Source: Roseateles_B flavus (GTDB lineage Bacteria; Pseudomonadota; Gammaproteobacteria; Burkholderiales; Burkholderiaceae_C). Taken from it: a stretch of 64,000 nucleotides of DNA. The stretch lies in contig NZ_JBDPZC010000001.1 of assembly GCF_039872765.1 (NCBI RefSeq), positions 620,001 through 684,000 on the forward strand, written 5' to 3'. Each line of letters begins with the position of its first letter. Within the stretch, counting starts at the first letter, position 1. Of this stretch, positions 9,205 to 17,790 are shown in pieces. The notes under the pieces are model-generated. The model did no database searches and was not told the DNA's origin. It saw nothing but the letters and a program-made list of their open reading frames with translations. The position numbers and the translations under genes were made by a program.

Positions 9205-11529
9205 ATGGCTGAGAAAGAGCCCTTGTCGCCCGCCGAGCGCGCCCTGCGCGACGCCGCGCTGGAATACCACCGCGCACCGACCCGCGGCAAGATCGCCGTC
9301 ACGCCCACCAAGGCCCTGTCCAACCAGCGCGACCTCTCGCTGGCCTACTCGCCTGGCGTGGCCTATGCCTGCCTGGCCATCGAGGAGGACCCCAGCCTCG
9401 CTGCGGAGTACACCTCGCGCGCCAACCTCGTGGGCGTGATCACCAATGGCACGGCCGTGCTGGGCCTCGGGGACATCGGCCCCCTGGCTGGCAAGCCCGT
9501 GATGGAAGGCAAGGGCTGCCTCTTCAAGAAATTCGCGGGCGTCGACGTCTTTGACATCGAGTTGGCCGAGCGCGACCCCGACAAGCTGGTGGACATCATC
9601 GCCGCGATGGAACCCACGCTGGGCGGCGTGAACCTCGAGGACATCAAGGCGCCCGAGTGCTTCTACATCGAGAAGAAGCTGTCGGAGCGCATGAACATCC
9701 CCGTCTTCCACGACGACCAGCACGGCACGGCCATCATCAGCAGCGCCGCCCTGCTCAACGGCCTGGAGCTGGTGAGCAAGGACATTGGGCAGGTGAAGCT
9801 GGCCGTCTCCGGCGCAGGCGCCGCGGCCATCGCCTGCCTGGACGTGATGGTGGGCCTGGGCGTGAAGCGCGAGAACGTCTTCGTCTGCGATTCCAAGGGC
9901 CTGATCCAGAGCGAGCGTGCCGATGCGCTGGCGGGCAAGCTCGATGAATCCAAGCAGCGCTACTGCCAGGTCACGAGCGCCCGCACGCTGGCCGACGTGG
10001 TGGCCGGTGCGGACGTCTTCCTGGGCTGCTCGGCCGCGGGCGTGCTGACGCAGGACATGGTCGTGACGATGGCCGACAAGCCCATCATCCTGGCCCTGGC
10101 CAACCCCGAGCCCGAGATCCGCCCCGAGCTGGCCAAGGCCGTGCGCCCGGACTGCATCATCGCCACAGGCCGCTCGGACTACCCGAACCAGGTCAACAAC
10201 GTCCTGTGCTTCCCCTACATCTTCCGCGGCGCCCTGGACTGCGGGGCGACCAAGATCACCGAGGCCATGAAGCTGGCCTGCGTGCGCGAGATCGCGGCCC
10301 TGGCCAAGGCCGAGATGAGCGATGAGGTGGCGGCGGCCTACGCCGGCCAGGAGCTGGCCTTCGGCCCGGATTACCTCATCCCCAAGCCCTTCGACGCCCG
10401 CCTGATCCTGCGCATCGCGCCCGCCGTGGCCGAGGCCGCCGCGGCGTCGGGCGTGGCCACGCGGCCCATCGCGGACCTCGCGGCCTACCGCGAGCAGCTC
10501 TCGCGCTTCGTCTACCAGACCGGCATGTTCATGCGCCCGGTCTTCGCCGCCGCCAAGGCCGAGTACCAGGAGGGCCAGGCCCGCGTGATCTACGCCGAGG
10601 GCGAGGACGAGCGCGTGCTGCGCGCCGTGCAGGTGGCCCTCGACGAGAAGCTCACCCGCCCGACCCTGATCGGCCGCCCCGAGGTCATTCAGATGCGCCT
10701 CCAGCGCGCCGGCCTGCGCATGAAGCTGGGCGAGGACGTCCAGGTCATCGACCCCGACAACGACGCCCGCTTCCGCCACTACTGGGAACGCTACCACCAG
10801 GTCATGGGCCGCCGCGGCGTGACGCCCGAGATGGCCAAGGCCGCGGTGCGTCGCTCGGCCACCACCATCGGCGCGCTGGCCATCCAGCTGGGCGATGCCG
10901 ACGCGATGATCTGCGGCATGGTGGGGCGTTTCGACTCCCACCTGGAGCATGTGTCCGACCTCATCGGGCTCAAGGCCGGCGTGCAGAACTTCGCCACGCT
11001 CAACGCGCTGATGCTGGAGCAGCACACGCTCTTCATCACCGACACCTTCGTCAACGAGGACCCGACGGCCGAGCAGCTGGCCGAGATCGCCGCCATGGCC
11101 GCCGAGGAGATGCGCCGCTTCGGCTTGCCGCCCAAGGTGGCCTTCCTCTCGCACTCGATGTTCGGCTCCAGCAAGCGCGCCTCGGCCCAGAAGATGCGTC
11201 GTGCGCGGGAGCTCTTCGTGCAGCATGCCCCTGACGTGGAATGCGATGGCGAGATGCATGGCGACGCGGCGCTCAGCGAATCGGTGCGCGCCACCTTCCT
11301 GCCGGACAGCACGCTCAAGGGCGCGGCCAATCTGCTGGTGCTGCCCAGCCTGGACTCGGCCAACATCCTCTTCAACGTGCTGAAGATCACCAGCGGGCAG
11401 GGCGTCACCGTCGGGCCCATGCTGCTCGGCGCGGCCAAGCCGGTGCACATCCTGACGCCTTCAGCGACGGTTCGCCGCATCGTCAACATGACCGCTTTGG
11501 CCGTGGCCGAGGTTCGTGCTGGTCGATGA
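9205..11529 (+). CDS. maeB: NADP-dependent malic enzyme with phosphotransacetylase-like tail
   Basis: Decarboxylates malate to pyruvate, yielding NADPH. The 774-residue protein has two parts. Residues about 1-430 are the malic enzyme (SLAYSPGVAYAC, ITNGTAVLGLGDIGP, VFHDDQHGTAI, and the GAGAAAIACL dinucleotide fold). Residues about 440-774 are a phosphate acetyl/butyryltransferase-like domain (IYAEGEDERVLRA, LPSLDSANI, GPMLLGAAKPVHIL) that is usually regulatory rather than catalytic. An AGAGGAGA ribosome site precedes ATG 9205. It lies between pgk and pyk and feeds the same pyruvate node. Confidence 0.95.
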   Translation: MAEKEPLSPAERALRDAALEYHRAPTRGKIAVTPTKALSNQRDLSLAYSPGVAYACLAIEEDPSLAAEYTSRANLVGVITNGTAVLGLGDIGPLAGKPVMEGKGCLFKKFAGVDVFDIELAERDPDKLVDIIAAMEPTLGGVNLEDIKAPECFYIEKKLSERMNIPVFHDDQHGTAIISSAALLNGLELVSKDIGQVKLAVSGAGAAAIACLDVMVGLGVKRENVFVCDSKGLIQSERADALAGKLDESKQRYCQVTSARTLADVVAGADVFLGCSAAGVLTQDMVVTMADKPIILALANPEPEIRPELAKAVRPDCIIATGRSDYPNQVNNVLCFPYIFRGALDCGATKITEAMKLACVREIAALAKAEMSDEVAAAYAGQELAFGPDYLIPKPFDARLILRIAPAVAEAAAASGVATRPIADLAAYREQLSRFVYQTGMFMRPVFAAAKAEYQEGQARVIYAEGEDERVLRAVQVALDEKLTRPTLIGRPEVIQMRLQRAGLRMKLGEDVQVIDPDNDARFRHYWERYHQVMGRRGVTPEMAKAAVRRSATTIGALAIQLGDADAMICGMVGRFDSHLEHVSDLIGLKAGVQNFATLNALMLEQHTLFITDTFVNEDPTAEQLAEIAAMAAEEMRRFGLPPKVAFLSHSMFGSSKRASAQKMRRARELFVQHAPDVECDGEMHGDAALSESVRATFLPDSTLKGAANLLVLPSLDSANILFNVLKITSGQGVTVGPMLLGAAKPVHILTPSATVRRIVNMTALAVAEVRAGR

Positions 11530-11904
11530 CCACCCCCTGCCGGCTTCGCCGGCCCCCTCAAGAGGGCACGCCTGACGGCCCGGCAGAGCCGGATCCGCAG
11601 GCGTCGCTCTGAACGAAACCCGCCGAGTTGCACCGGCGGGTTTCTTTTTTTGGGGAGGCCGGCCTCATGGGGGGGAGCCAGGACACGGATCAATCCCGTG
11701 CCTCGCAGCCTGGCGATGCTCGGTCGTCGTGTTGCGGGTTGCGTGTTGCGGTGAGGTGAGCGGTTTGCATGTCCGGCGCCGTCTCGTTTCCCTGAAGGAC
11801 GACGCCCCCTCGCCGCGCCCCTCTTGGTAACCTCATGAAATCGACTTCCCGCTCTAAATGCGGCACATAATCGTTTCCTGTAACTTAATTTCAGCGAGCT
11901 GCCC
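11530..11904 (+). other. Intergenic region between maeB and pyk
   Basis: This 375-base gap holds a small palindrome, GCCGGC-TTC-GCCGGC (11539-11553), of the kind scattered between genes in many GC-rich betaproteobacteria. It also holds the maeB terminator at 11616. Beyond that is a stretch with GTTGCG repeats near 11733 and a short AT-richer part (11860-11895) that should contain the pyk promoter. No clear -35/-10 pair or further gene is seen. Confidence 0.5.
11616..11650 (+). terminator. Intrinsic terminator of maeB
   Basis: AAACCCGCCG (11616-11625) pairs with CGGCGGGTTT (11634-11643) around an 8-base loop and is followed by C and a run of T residues to about 11651. It sits 87 bases after the maeB stop. 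Confidence 0.9.
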
Positions 11905-13335
11905 ATGACCCGCGCCACCAAGATCGTTGCCACCCTCGGTCCCGCTTCCTCCACCCCCGAGGTGCTGGAGCGCATGATCCGGGCGGGGGTGGACGTGGTG
12001 CGGCTGAACTTCTCGCATGGCAAGGCGCAGGACCACATCGACCGTGCCCGCATGGTGCGCGAGGCGGCGGCGGCGGTGGGCAAGGAGGTGGCCATCATGG
12101 CCGACCTGCAGGGCCCCAAGATCCGCGTCGGCAAGTTCGAGAACGGCAAGATCGAGCTGGTCAACGGCACCCGCTTCATCCTCGATGCCAATCGCACCGA
12201 GCTGGGCAACGAAGAGATCGTGGGCCTGGACTACAAGGAGCTGCCCCGCGACGTGAAGCCCGGCGACACCCTGCTGCTCAACGACGGCCTGCTGGTGCTG
12301 ACCGTCGAGGCCGTGCGCGGCGCGCAGGTGCACACCATCGTCAAGCTGGGCGGCGAGCTGTCCAACAACAAGGGCATCAACAAGCAGGGGGGGGGGCTCA
12401 CCGCCCCGGCCCTGACCGCCAAGGACATGGAGGACATCAAGACCGCCATGTCCTTCCAGTGCGAATACCTGGCCGTGAGCTTCCCCAAGAACGCGACCGA
12501 CATGGAGATGGCCCGCCAGCTGGCCAACGTGGCCGGTGAACCCTGGCGCCACAAGCCCGGCATGATCGCCAAGATCGAGCGCAGCGAGGCCATCCCGCAC
12601 CTCGAGGCCATCCTGAAGGCCTCCGACGGCATCATGGTGGCCCGCGGCGACCTGGCCGTGGAAGTGGGCAACGCCGCCGTGCCGGCCCTGCAGAAACGCA
12701 TGATCCGCATGGCCCGCGAGCTGGACAAGGTGGCCATCACCGCGACCCAGATGATGGAGTCCATGATCGTCAATCCGGTGCCCACGCGCGCCGAGGTGTC
12801 TGACGTGGCCAATGCGGTGCTGGACGGCACCGACGCCGTGATGCTCTCCGCCGAGACCGCCGCCGGCAAGTTCCCCGTGGAGACCATCGAGCAGATGGCG
12901 GCCATCGCGCTGGAGGCCGAGATCGCCGAGTTCGTCACTATCGACACCGACTTCACCAACCGCCAGTTCGGCCGCATCGACCAGGCCATCGCCATGGGCG
13001 CGCTGTTCACGGCGCACCACCTCGGCTGCAAGGCCATCCTGGCGTTGACCGAGTCCGGCTCCACCGCGCTGTGGATGAGCCGCCATCGCATCCACGTGCC
13101 CATCTTCGGCCTGACCACCACGCCGCAGTCGCAGCGCAAGATGACGCTCTACCGCAATGTGCGCCCGCTGCTGATGCCCAAGTACGAGGACCGCGACGTG
13201 GCCCTGAAGGCGGCCGAGCAGCTGCTGGTCGAGCGCGGCGTGCTGATGCCCGGCGACACCTATGCCATCACCTGCGGCGAGCCCATGGGCTATCCCGGTG
13301 GCACCAACATGCTGAAGGTCTGCCGCGTCGAGTAA
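11905..13335 (+). CDS. pyk: Pyruvate kinase
   Basis: Converts phosphoenolpyruvate and ADP to pyruvate and ATP. The 476-residue protein has TRATKIVATLGPAS at the N terminus, VRLNFSHG, the catalytic-lysine region KPGMIAKIERSEA, MVARGDLAVEVG, TQMMESMI, and the C-terminal regulatory domain to residue 476. It matches the type II (PykA-like) enzymes of proteobacteria. Codons for INKQGGGLTAP include a run of ten G residues (12387-12396), an unusual potential slippage site. There is no strong ribosome site before ATG 11905. Confidence 0.96.
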   Translation: MTRATKIVATLGPASSTPEVLERMIRAGVDVVRLNFSHGKAQDHIDRARMVREAAAAVGKEVAIMADLQGPKIRVGKFENGKIELVNGTRFILDANRTELGNEEIVGLDYKELPRDVKPGDTLLLNDGLLVLTVEAVRGAQVHTIVKLGGELSNNKGINKQGGGLTAPALTAKDMEDIKTAMSFQCEYLAVSFPKNATDMEMARQLANVAGEPWRHKPGMIAKIERSEAIPHLEAILKASDGIMVARGDLAVEVGNAAVPALQKRMIRMARELDKVAITATQMMESMIVNPVPTRAEVSDVANAVLDGTDAVMLSAETAAGKFPVETIEQMAAIALEAEIAEFVTIDTDFTNRQFGRIDQAIAMGALFTAHHLGCKAILALTESGSTALWMSRHRIHVPIFGLTTTPQSQRKMTLYRNVRPLLMPKYEDRDVALKAAEQLLVERGVLMPGDTYAITCGEPMGYPGGTNMLKVCRVE

Positions 13336-13434
13336 GCGCAGGACGCAGGGCAGGGCCCGATGCGGGGCCGCCCTTCGCCGCACTATGCTTGAAGGCAGCA
13401 GACCGGCATCCCGTCCGGTCGGGGCGCACCAGGC

Positions 13435-14193
13435 ATGAATGATCTCCAGGAAGCCCGGCTTCCAGACCTGCAGCGGCGCCACCTCCTGGGCGTCCTGACG
13501 GGCCTGGGCCTGGGCGCCCGTGAGGCAACGGCCGCCGTGCCCCGCGTGCCGCTGGCTGTCGGCGAGCATGTGAACCGCGCCTTCGTGATGCCCCTGCTGC
13601 AGCTGCTGGAGCAGGGCGCGGGCTGGATCTGGGACCTGCAGTTCGCCCCCATGGGCCGCGTGCTGGCGCTTGCGGAACGCGGGCAGAGCCTGGCCTTCGG
13701 CCTCGGGCGAACGCCTGCCCGTGAAACGGTGATGGCCTTCAGCGACCCCCTGTTCAGCTCACGCGTCTGGCCCGTCCTGCGGCGGGACCGCGGCCTGCGG
13801 CTGCGCAGCGTCGAGGACCTGCACGGGCTGACCGTCTGCCTGGCTCGTTCCATGAGCTATGGGGCGGCCGTGGATGCGGCCAAGGGCCAGGACTTCCAGG
13901 TCGAGTACGCCGACGGCGACCCCATGACCCGGCTGCGCATGCTCGCCGCCCAGCGCTGCGACGTGGTGCTGATGAGCCATCGCAGCGCCGACCCCTGGCT
14001 GCTGGAGCGCCGGCTGCGCAGCGCGGCCGGCTATTCGGCCCTCATCGAGGTGGGCGCCGTGCCCCTGGTCACCGAGCCCGTGCACGTGGCCTGCGCCCTG
14101 GGCAGCCCGCTGCTGCGCTACCTGCCTCAGCTCAATGCGGCCCTTCGCCGTCAGCACCAGGCCATCCAGGCCCTGGTCGACAGCGAACTCTGA
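13435..14193 (+). CDS. Periplasmic amino-acid-type solute-binding protein (family 3)
   Basis: The 252-residue protein has an N-terminal twin-arginine-like segment (RRHLLGVLTGLGLGA) followed by a family 3 extracellular binding fold: FAPMGRVLALAERGQ, FSDPLFSSRVWPV, LHGLTVCLARSMSYG, and LRMLAAQRCDVVLM. No permease or ATPase genes adjoin it, so it may be an orphan sensor-type or binding component. It converges on the next gene with a 10-base gap. Ligand unknown. Confidence 0.7.
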   Translation: MNDLQEARLPDLQRRHLLGVLTGLGLGAREATAAVPRVPLAVGEHVNRAFVMPLLQLLEQGAGWIWDLQFAPMGRVLALAERGQSLAFGLGRTPARETVMAFSDPLFSSRVWPVLRRDRGLRLRSVEDLHGLTVCLARSMSYGAAVDAAKGQDFQVEYADGDPMTRLRMLAAQRCDVVLMSHRSADPWLLERRLRSAAGYSALIEVGAVPLVTEPVHVACALGSPLLRYLPQLNAALRRQHQAIQALVDSEL

Positions 14194-14203
14194 GGCCTCG
14201 GGC

Positions 14204-15223
14204 TCAGGACTTCTGCGCGCTGCGCACCAGTGCCTCGATGCGCGGCGTCATGTGCGTGGGCACCAGCTCCACTTCCTGATGGGCCCGGGCGAAGACGCGG
14301 AAGAGTTCGTCCGTGAAGCCATGCCCGACGTCCTCCACGCCCTCGAAGCTCACCTCGGCGCGCTTGAACTGCGGCAGCCGGGCGGCCACGCGCCGGGCCT
14401 GAGCGCGTGAGTCCAGGGCCTGGCCCGGGCCGGCCACCAGGCGCAGGTAGATCTTGGTCTGGTCGAACTCGATGCCCGTGCCGTCGGTGCTCCAGGCCTC
14501 CAGGACCTGGTCCAGGGTGCGGGTGCTGTCCAGCGCGATGGACATGTAGATGGAGCTGCCCTGGCGCGGCAGCGGCCGGCCGGGCTGCCAGCCGGTGGAC
14601 TCCCAGGCACGGCGCTGGAAGGCCGTGCCATTGGCGTGGATGTCGAAGACATCGGCCAACTGCGAGCTGAAGAAGAGCCCGCGGCCGGTGTGCATCTGCG
14701 GCTGGCTGGTCAGGCGGCCCTTGGACAGCTCCAGCATCGCGTGCTGAGGGTCGGTGATGTCGAAGGACTCGCAGATGCGGTTGAACACGCCGCAGCCATC
14801 GTCCGAGACCAGCAGCTGCACGTGGCTGGGCGTCTGGCGCAGCGAGACCGTCACGCTGGCGCCGCCGCTGTGGTCCACCGCGTTGTTGACCAGCTCCGTG
14901 AAGCCGTGCTGCACCATGCGGGCGACATGCCTGGGCAAGGCGAAGTTGGGGGCGAAGTCGCGCTGCCAGGGCAGGTCTTCCTGAAGGCCGTGCAGGCTGT
15001 AGGTGCGCACGACCTGGCGCAGCACGCCAGGGCCGTAGACCGGCCGGCGGGTGCTGCCCTCGCGCGTGAGCCATTGCGCGTCGACCAGGCGGCGCAGGGC
15101 CGACAGCACGGCGCGGTGGCTGGCGCCCGTGCGCTCTTCCACATGCGCGGGCAGGTCCAGCGCATGCTCCCGGGCGGCAGCGGTGATCCACAGCGTCAGG
15201 TGGTCGATGGACAGACGGGTCAT
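14204..15223 (-). CDS. HATPase-domain protein with C-terminal STAS-like (DUF4325) domain
   Basis: The 339-residue cytoplasmic protein starts at ATG 15223 (MTRLSIDHLTL). The N-terminal 90 residues look like a helix-turn-helix (EERTGASHRAVLSALRRLVDAQWL). Residues about 120-220 form a GHKL ATPase fold with N box FTELVNNAVDHSGG and DDGCGVFNR. The last 85 residues match the STAS-like DUF4325 module (AQARRVAARLPQFKRAEVSFEGVEDVGHGFTDELFRVF). There is no dimerisation histidine, so it is not an ordinary sensor kinase. Domain logic resembles anti-sigma or partner-switching proteins. The biological role is unknown. Confidence 0.7.
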   Translation of the reverse strand: MTRLSIDHLTLWITAAAREHALDLPAHVEERTGASHRAVLSALRRLVDAQWLTREGSTRRPVYGPGVLRQVVRTYSLHGLQEDLPWQRDFAPNFALPRHVARMVQHGFTELVNNAVDHSGGASVTVSLRQTPSHVQLLVSDDGCGVFNRICESFDITDPQHAMLELSKGRLTSQPQMHTGRGLFFSSQLADVFDIHANGTAFQRRAWESTGWQPGRPLPRQGSSIYMSIALDSTRTLDQVLEAWSTDGTGIEFDQTKIYLRLVAGPGQALDSRAQARRVAARLPQFKRAEVSFEGVEDVGHGFTDELFRVFARAHQEVELVPTHMTPRIEALVRSAQKS

Positions 15224-15579
15224 GAACGCTCCATGAGAGGGCTGCCAGTGTCGCCGCAAGCGCCGGCCGGGCAGCGGCGCAACAGGACGGGGAAGGCGGT
15301 CCAGCCCGACGCTTGGGGTGGGCGCAACACACCAGTGGCGGACCAGTTGCGAGACTAGCCGCAGCCTCGTCCGCTCGCAAGCGACCCAACCCGGGCCGGC
15401 TGCACCCGAATCGCGGGGGCGGGTGCCCGGCTTGCCGGAGCGGGACGCCGGTTTGCAGGCCCCCGCCGCTAGAATCCCGGGCAGTTACGGCGCGGTTACG
15501 GCGCAGACTGCAGGGGCGGCCCCTGCGAGTCGCGCCCCGGCCGCGTCCTCAGGATCTTTCACTTCCTCGGAGTCTCATC
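15224..15579. other. Divergent intergenic region upstream of fba
   Basis: This 356-base GC-rich region lies between the ATPase/STAS gene and fba. TAGAAT at about 15470-15475 is a plausible -10 for fba, without a convincing -35. Two direct copies of GTTACGGCGC lie 11 bases apart (15484-15493 and 15495-15504) just downstream. No gene is seen. Confidence 0.45.
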
Positions 15580-16644
15580 ATGGCCCTCGTTTCCATGCGC
15601 CAGCTGTTGGACCATGCCGCCGAGCACGGCTACGGCATCCCGGCCTTCAACGTCAACAACCTGGAGCAGGTGCAGGCCGTGATGGCCGCGGCTGACGAGG
15701 TCGGCGCCCCGGTGATCCTGCAGGCCAGCGCCGGTGCCCGCAAGTACGCCGGCGAAAGCTTCATCAAGCACCTGATCCAGGCTGCCGTCGAAGCCTACCC
15801 GCACATCCCCCTGGTGATGCACCAGGACCACGGCACCAGCCCCAAGGTCTGCGCCGGCGCCATCGACCTGGGCTTCGGCTCGGTGATGATGGACGGCTCG
15901 CTGATGGAAGACGGCAAGACGCCCTCGTCCTTCGACTACAACGTGGACGTCACCCGCAAGGTCGTCGAGATGGCCCACAAGGTCGGCGTGACCGTGGAAG
16001 GCGAGCTGGGCTGCCTGGGCAACCTGGAAACCGGTGATGCCGGTGAGGAAGACGGCATCGGCGCCGCCGGCAAGCTGGACCACAGCCAGATGCTGACCGA
16101 CCCCGAAGAGGCCGCCACCTTCGTGAAGGCCACCCAGCTGGACGCCCTGGCCATCGCCATCGGCACCAGCCACGGCGCCTACAAGTTCTCGCGCAAGCCC
16201 ACCGGCGACATCCTGGCCATCAGCCGCGTCAAGGAAATCCACAAGCGCATTCCCAACACCCACCTGGTGATGCACGGCTCGTCCTCGGTGCCTGCCGAGC
16301 TGCTGGCCATCATCAACCAGTACGGCGGCAAGATGAAGGAAACCTACGGCGTGCCCGTCGAGGAAATCCAGGAAGCCATCAAGCACGGCGTGCGCAAGAT
16401 CAACATCGACACCGACATCCGCCTGGCCATGACCGGCGCGGTGCGCAAGTTCCTGTTCGAGAACCCGGACAAGTTCGACGCCCGCGAATGGCTCAAGCCC
16501 GCCCGCGAGGCCGCCAAGCTGGTCTGCAAGGCCCGCTATCTGGAGTTCGGCTGCGAAGGCCAGGCCGCGAAGATCAAGCCCCTGAGCCTGGTGCAGGTGG
16601 CCGAGGCCTATGCGCGCGGCGAGCTCGCGCAGGTCGTGCAGTGA
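15580..16644 (+). CDS. fba: Class II fructose-1,6-bisphosphate aldolase
   Basis: Zinc-dependent cleavage of fructose bisphosphate in glycolysis (CbbA-like). The 354-residue protein from ATG 15580 has YGIPAFNVNNLEQ, the zinc/substrate segment VMHQDHGTSP, VEGELGCLGN, IGTSHGAYKF, VMHGSSSVP, and KINIDTDIRLA. Length is that of the long class II enzymes of betaproteobacteria. The longer ORF from 15313 adds unsupported residues. The stop codon lies inside a tandem octamer repeat, and a terminator follows at 16689. Confidence 0.96.
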   Translation: MALVSMRQLLDHAAEHGYGIPAFNVNNLEQVQAVMAAADEVGAPVILQASAGARKYAGESFIKHLIQAAVEAYPHIPLVMHQDHGTSPKVCAGAIDLGFGSVMMDGSLMEDGKTPSSFDYNVDVTRKVVEMAHKVGVTVEGELGCLGNLETGDAGEEDGIGAAGKLDHSQMLTDPEEAATFVKATQLDALAIAIGTSHGAYKFSRKPTGDILAISRVKEIHKRIPNTHLVMHGSSSVPAELLAIINQYGGKMKETYGVPVEEIQEAIKHGVRKINIDTDIRLAMTGAVRKFLFENPDKFDAREWLKPAREAAKLVCKARYLEFGCEGQAAKIKPLSLVQVAEAYARGELAQVVQ

Positions 16645-16668
16645 TGCAGTGATGCAGTGATGCAGTGA
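16637..16668 (+). repeat. Four tandem TGCAGTGA octamers across the fba stop codon
   Basis: Four perfect head-to-tail copies of TGCAGTGA start at 16637, 16645, 16653 and 16661. The TGA of the first copy is the fba stop (16642-16644). The extra copies lie in the 3' untranslated region, so their number should not change the protein. Confidence 0.95.
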
Positions 16669-16688
16669 CGGCAACGGCTCCGTCAACG

Positions 16689-16724
16689 AGACCCGCTGGT
16701 CCAGAGGCCCGCGGGTCTTTTTTT
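16689..16724 (+). terminator. Intrinsic terminator of fba
   Basis: AGACCCGC (16689-16696) pairs with GCGGGTCT (16711-16718), followed by seven T residues (16718-16724). It is 44 bases after the fba stop. Confidence 0.88.
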
Positions 16725-16770
16725 GCCCGCGGCGCCCGTAAAATCGGCGCCTCTTCGACGGATGCCCACC

Positions 16771-17667
16771 ATGACCGCTGCCCTGCTGAACTCCTCCCTC
16801 ACCTCGCTTCCCCTCCTGGCCCGCGGCAAGGTGCGCGAGAACTACGCAGTCGGTGAGGGCCGCATCCTGATGATCGCGAGCGACCGCATCTCGGCCTACG
16901 ACGTCATCATGGGCGAGCCCATCCCGGGCAAGGGCGCACTGCTGACCAAGATGGCGCTGTTCTGGTTCGACAAGCTGCAGGGCATCGTCCCCAACCACCT
17001 GACGGGCGAAGACCCGCTGTCCGTGGTCAGCGAGGCCGAGCGCGAGCAGGTGCGCGACCGCGCCATGCTGGTCAAGCGCCTGAAGCCCCTGCCCATCGAG
17101 GCCGTGGTGCGTGGCTACCTGGCCGGCAGCGGCTGGGCCGAGTACAAGGAGAGCGGCAAGGTCTGTGGTGTCGAGCTGCCGGCCGGCCTGCAGAACGCCT
17201 CCAAGCTGCCCCAGCCCATCTTCACGCCGGCCACCAAGGCCGAGATGGGCGACCACGACGAGAACATCGACTTCGAGCGCTGCGCTGCCATCATCGGCCG
17301 CGAGATGGCCGAGAAGGTTCGCGACATCGCCATCCAGCTCTACCAGCGTGCCGCCGACTACGCCCTCACCAAGGGCATCATCATCGCCGACACCAAGTTC
17401 GAGTTCGGCCTGGACGCAGACGGCACCCTGACCCTCATGGACGAGGTGCTGACCCCCGACTCCTCCCGCTACTGGCCAGCCGAGAGCTATGCCGTGGGCA
17501 GCAACCCGCCCAGCTACGACAAGCAGTTCCTGCGCGACTGGCTGGAGCAGGCCCAGGTGGATGGCAAGCCCTGGGGCAAGGTCGCCCCTGCGCCGCAGCT
17601 GCCTGCCGAGGTGATCGAGAAGACCGCCGCCAAGTACCAGGAAGCCCTGGAGCGCCTGACGCGCTGA
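16771..17667 (+). CDS. purC: Phosphoribosylaminoimidazole-succinocarboxamide synthase
   Basis: ATP-dependent ligation of aspartate to CAIR in purine synthesis. The 298-residue protein from ATG 16771 has LLARGKVRENYAVG, ASDRISAYDVIMGEPIPGKG, the family signature around VVRGYLAGSGWAEYK, ADTKFEFGLD, and DEVLTPDSSRYW. The length is that of the roughly 300-residue PurC subclass. ATG 16762 (MPTMTAALL) is an equally placed alternative. TAAAAT (16739-16744) just upstream could be the -10. Confidence 0.95.
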   Translation: MTAALLNSSLTSLPLLARGKVRENYAVGEGRILMIASDRISAYDVIMGEPIPGKGALLTKMALFWFDKLQGIVPNHLTGEDPLSVVSEAEREQVRDRAMLVKRLKPLPIEAVVRGYLAGSGWAEYKESGKVCGVELPAGLQNASKLPQPIFTPATKAEMGDHDENIDFERCAAIIGREMAEKVRDIAIQLYQRAADYALTKGIIIADTKFEFGLDADGTLTLMDEVLTPDSSRYWPAESYAVGSNPPSYDKQFLRDWLEQAQVDGKPWGKVAPAPQLPAEVIEKTAAKYQEALERLTR

Positions 17668-17790
17668 ATTTGATCCAGACCGGGCCCGCGCTGGCCCTCC
17701 GTCTGGCAAGCTGTACCCGGATCGAATCAACCGGCGAACCCTGGGGTACGCCTGGCGCCCCGATGGCGCGCCGAAGCGAGGGAGTCTTGC

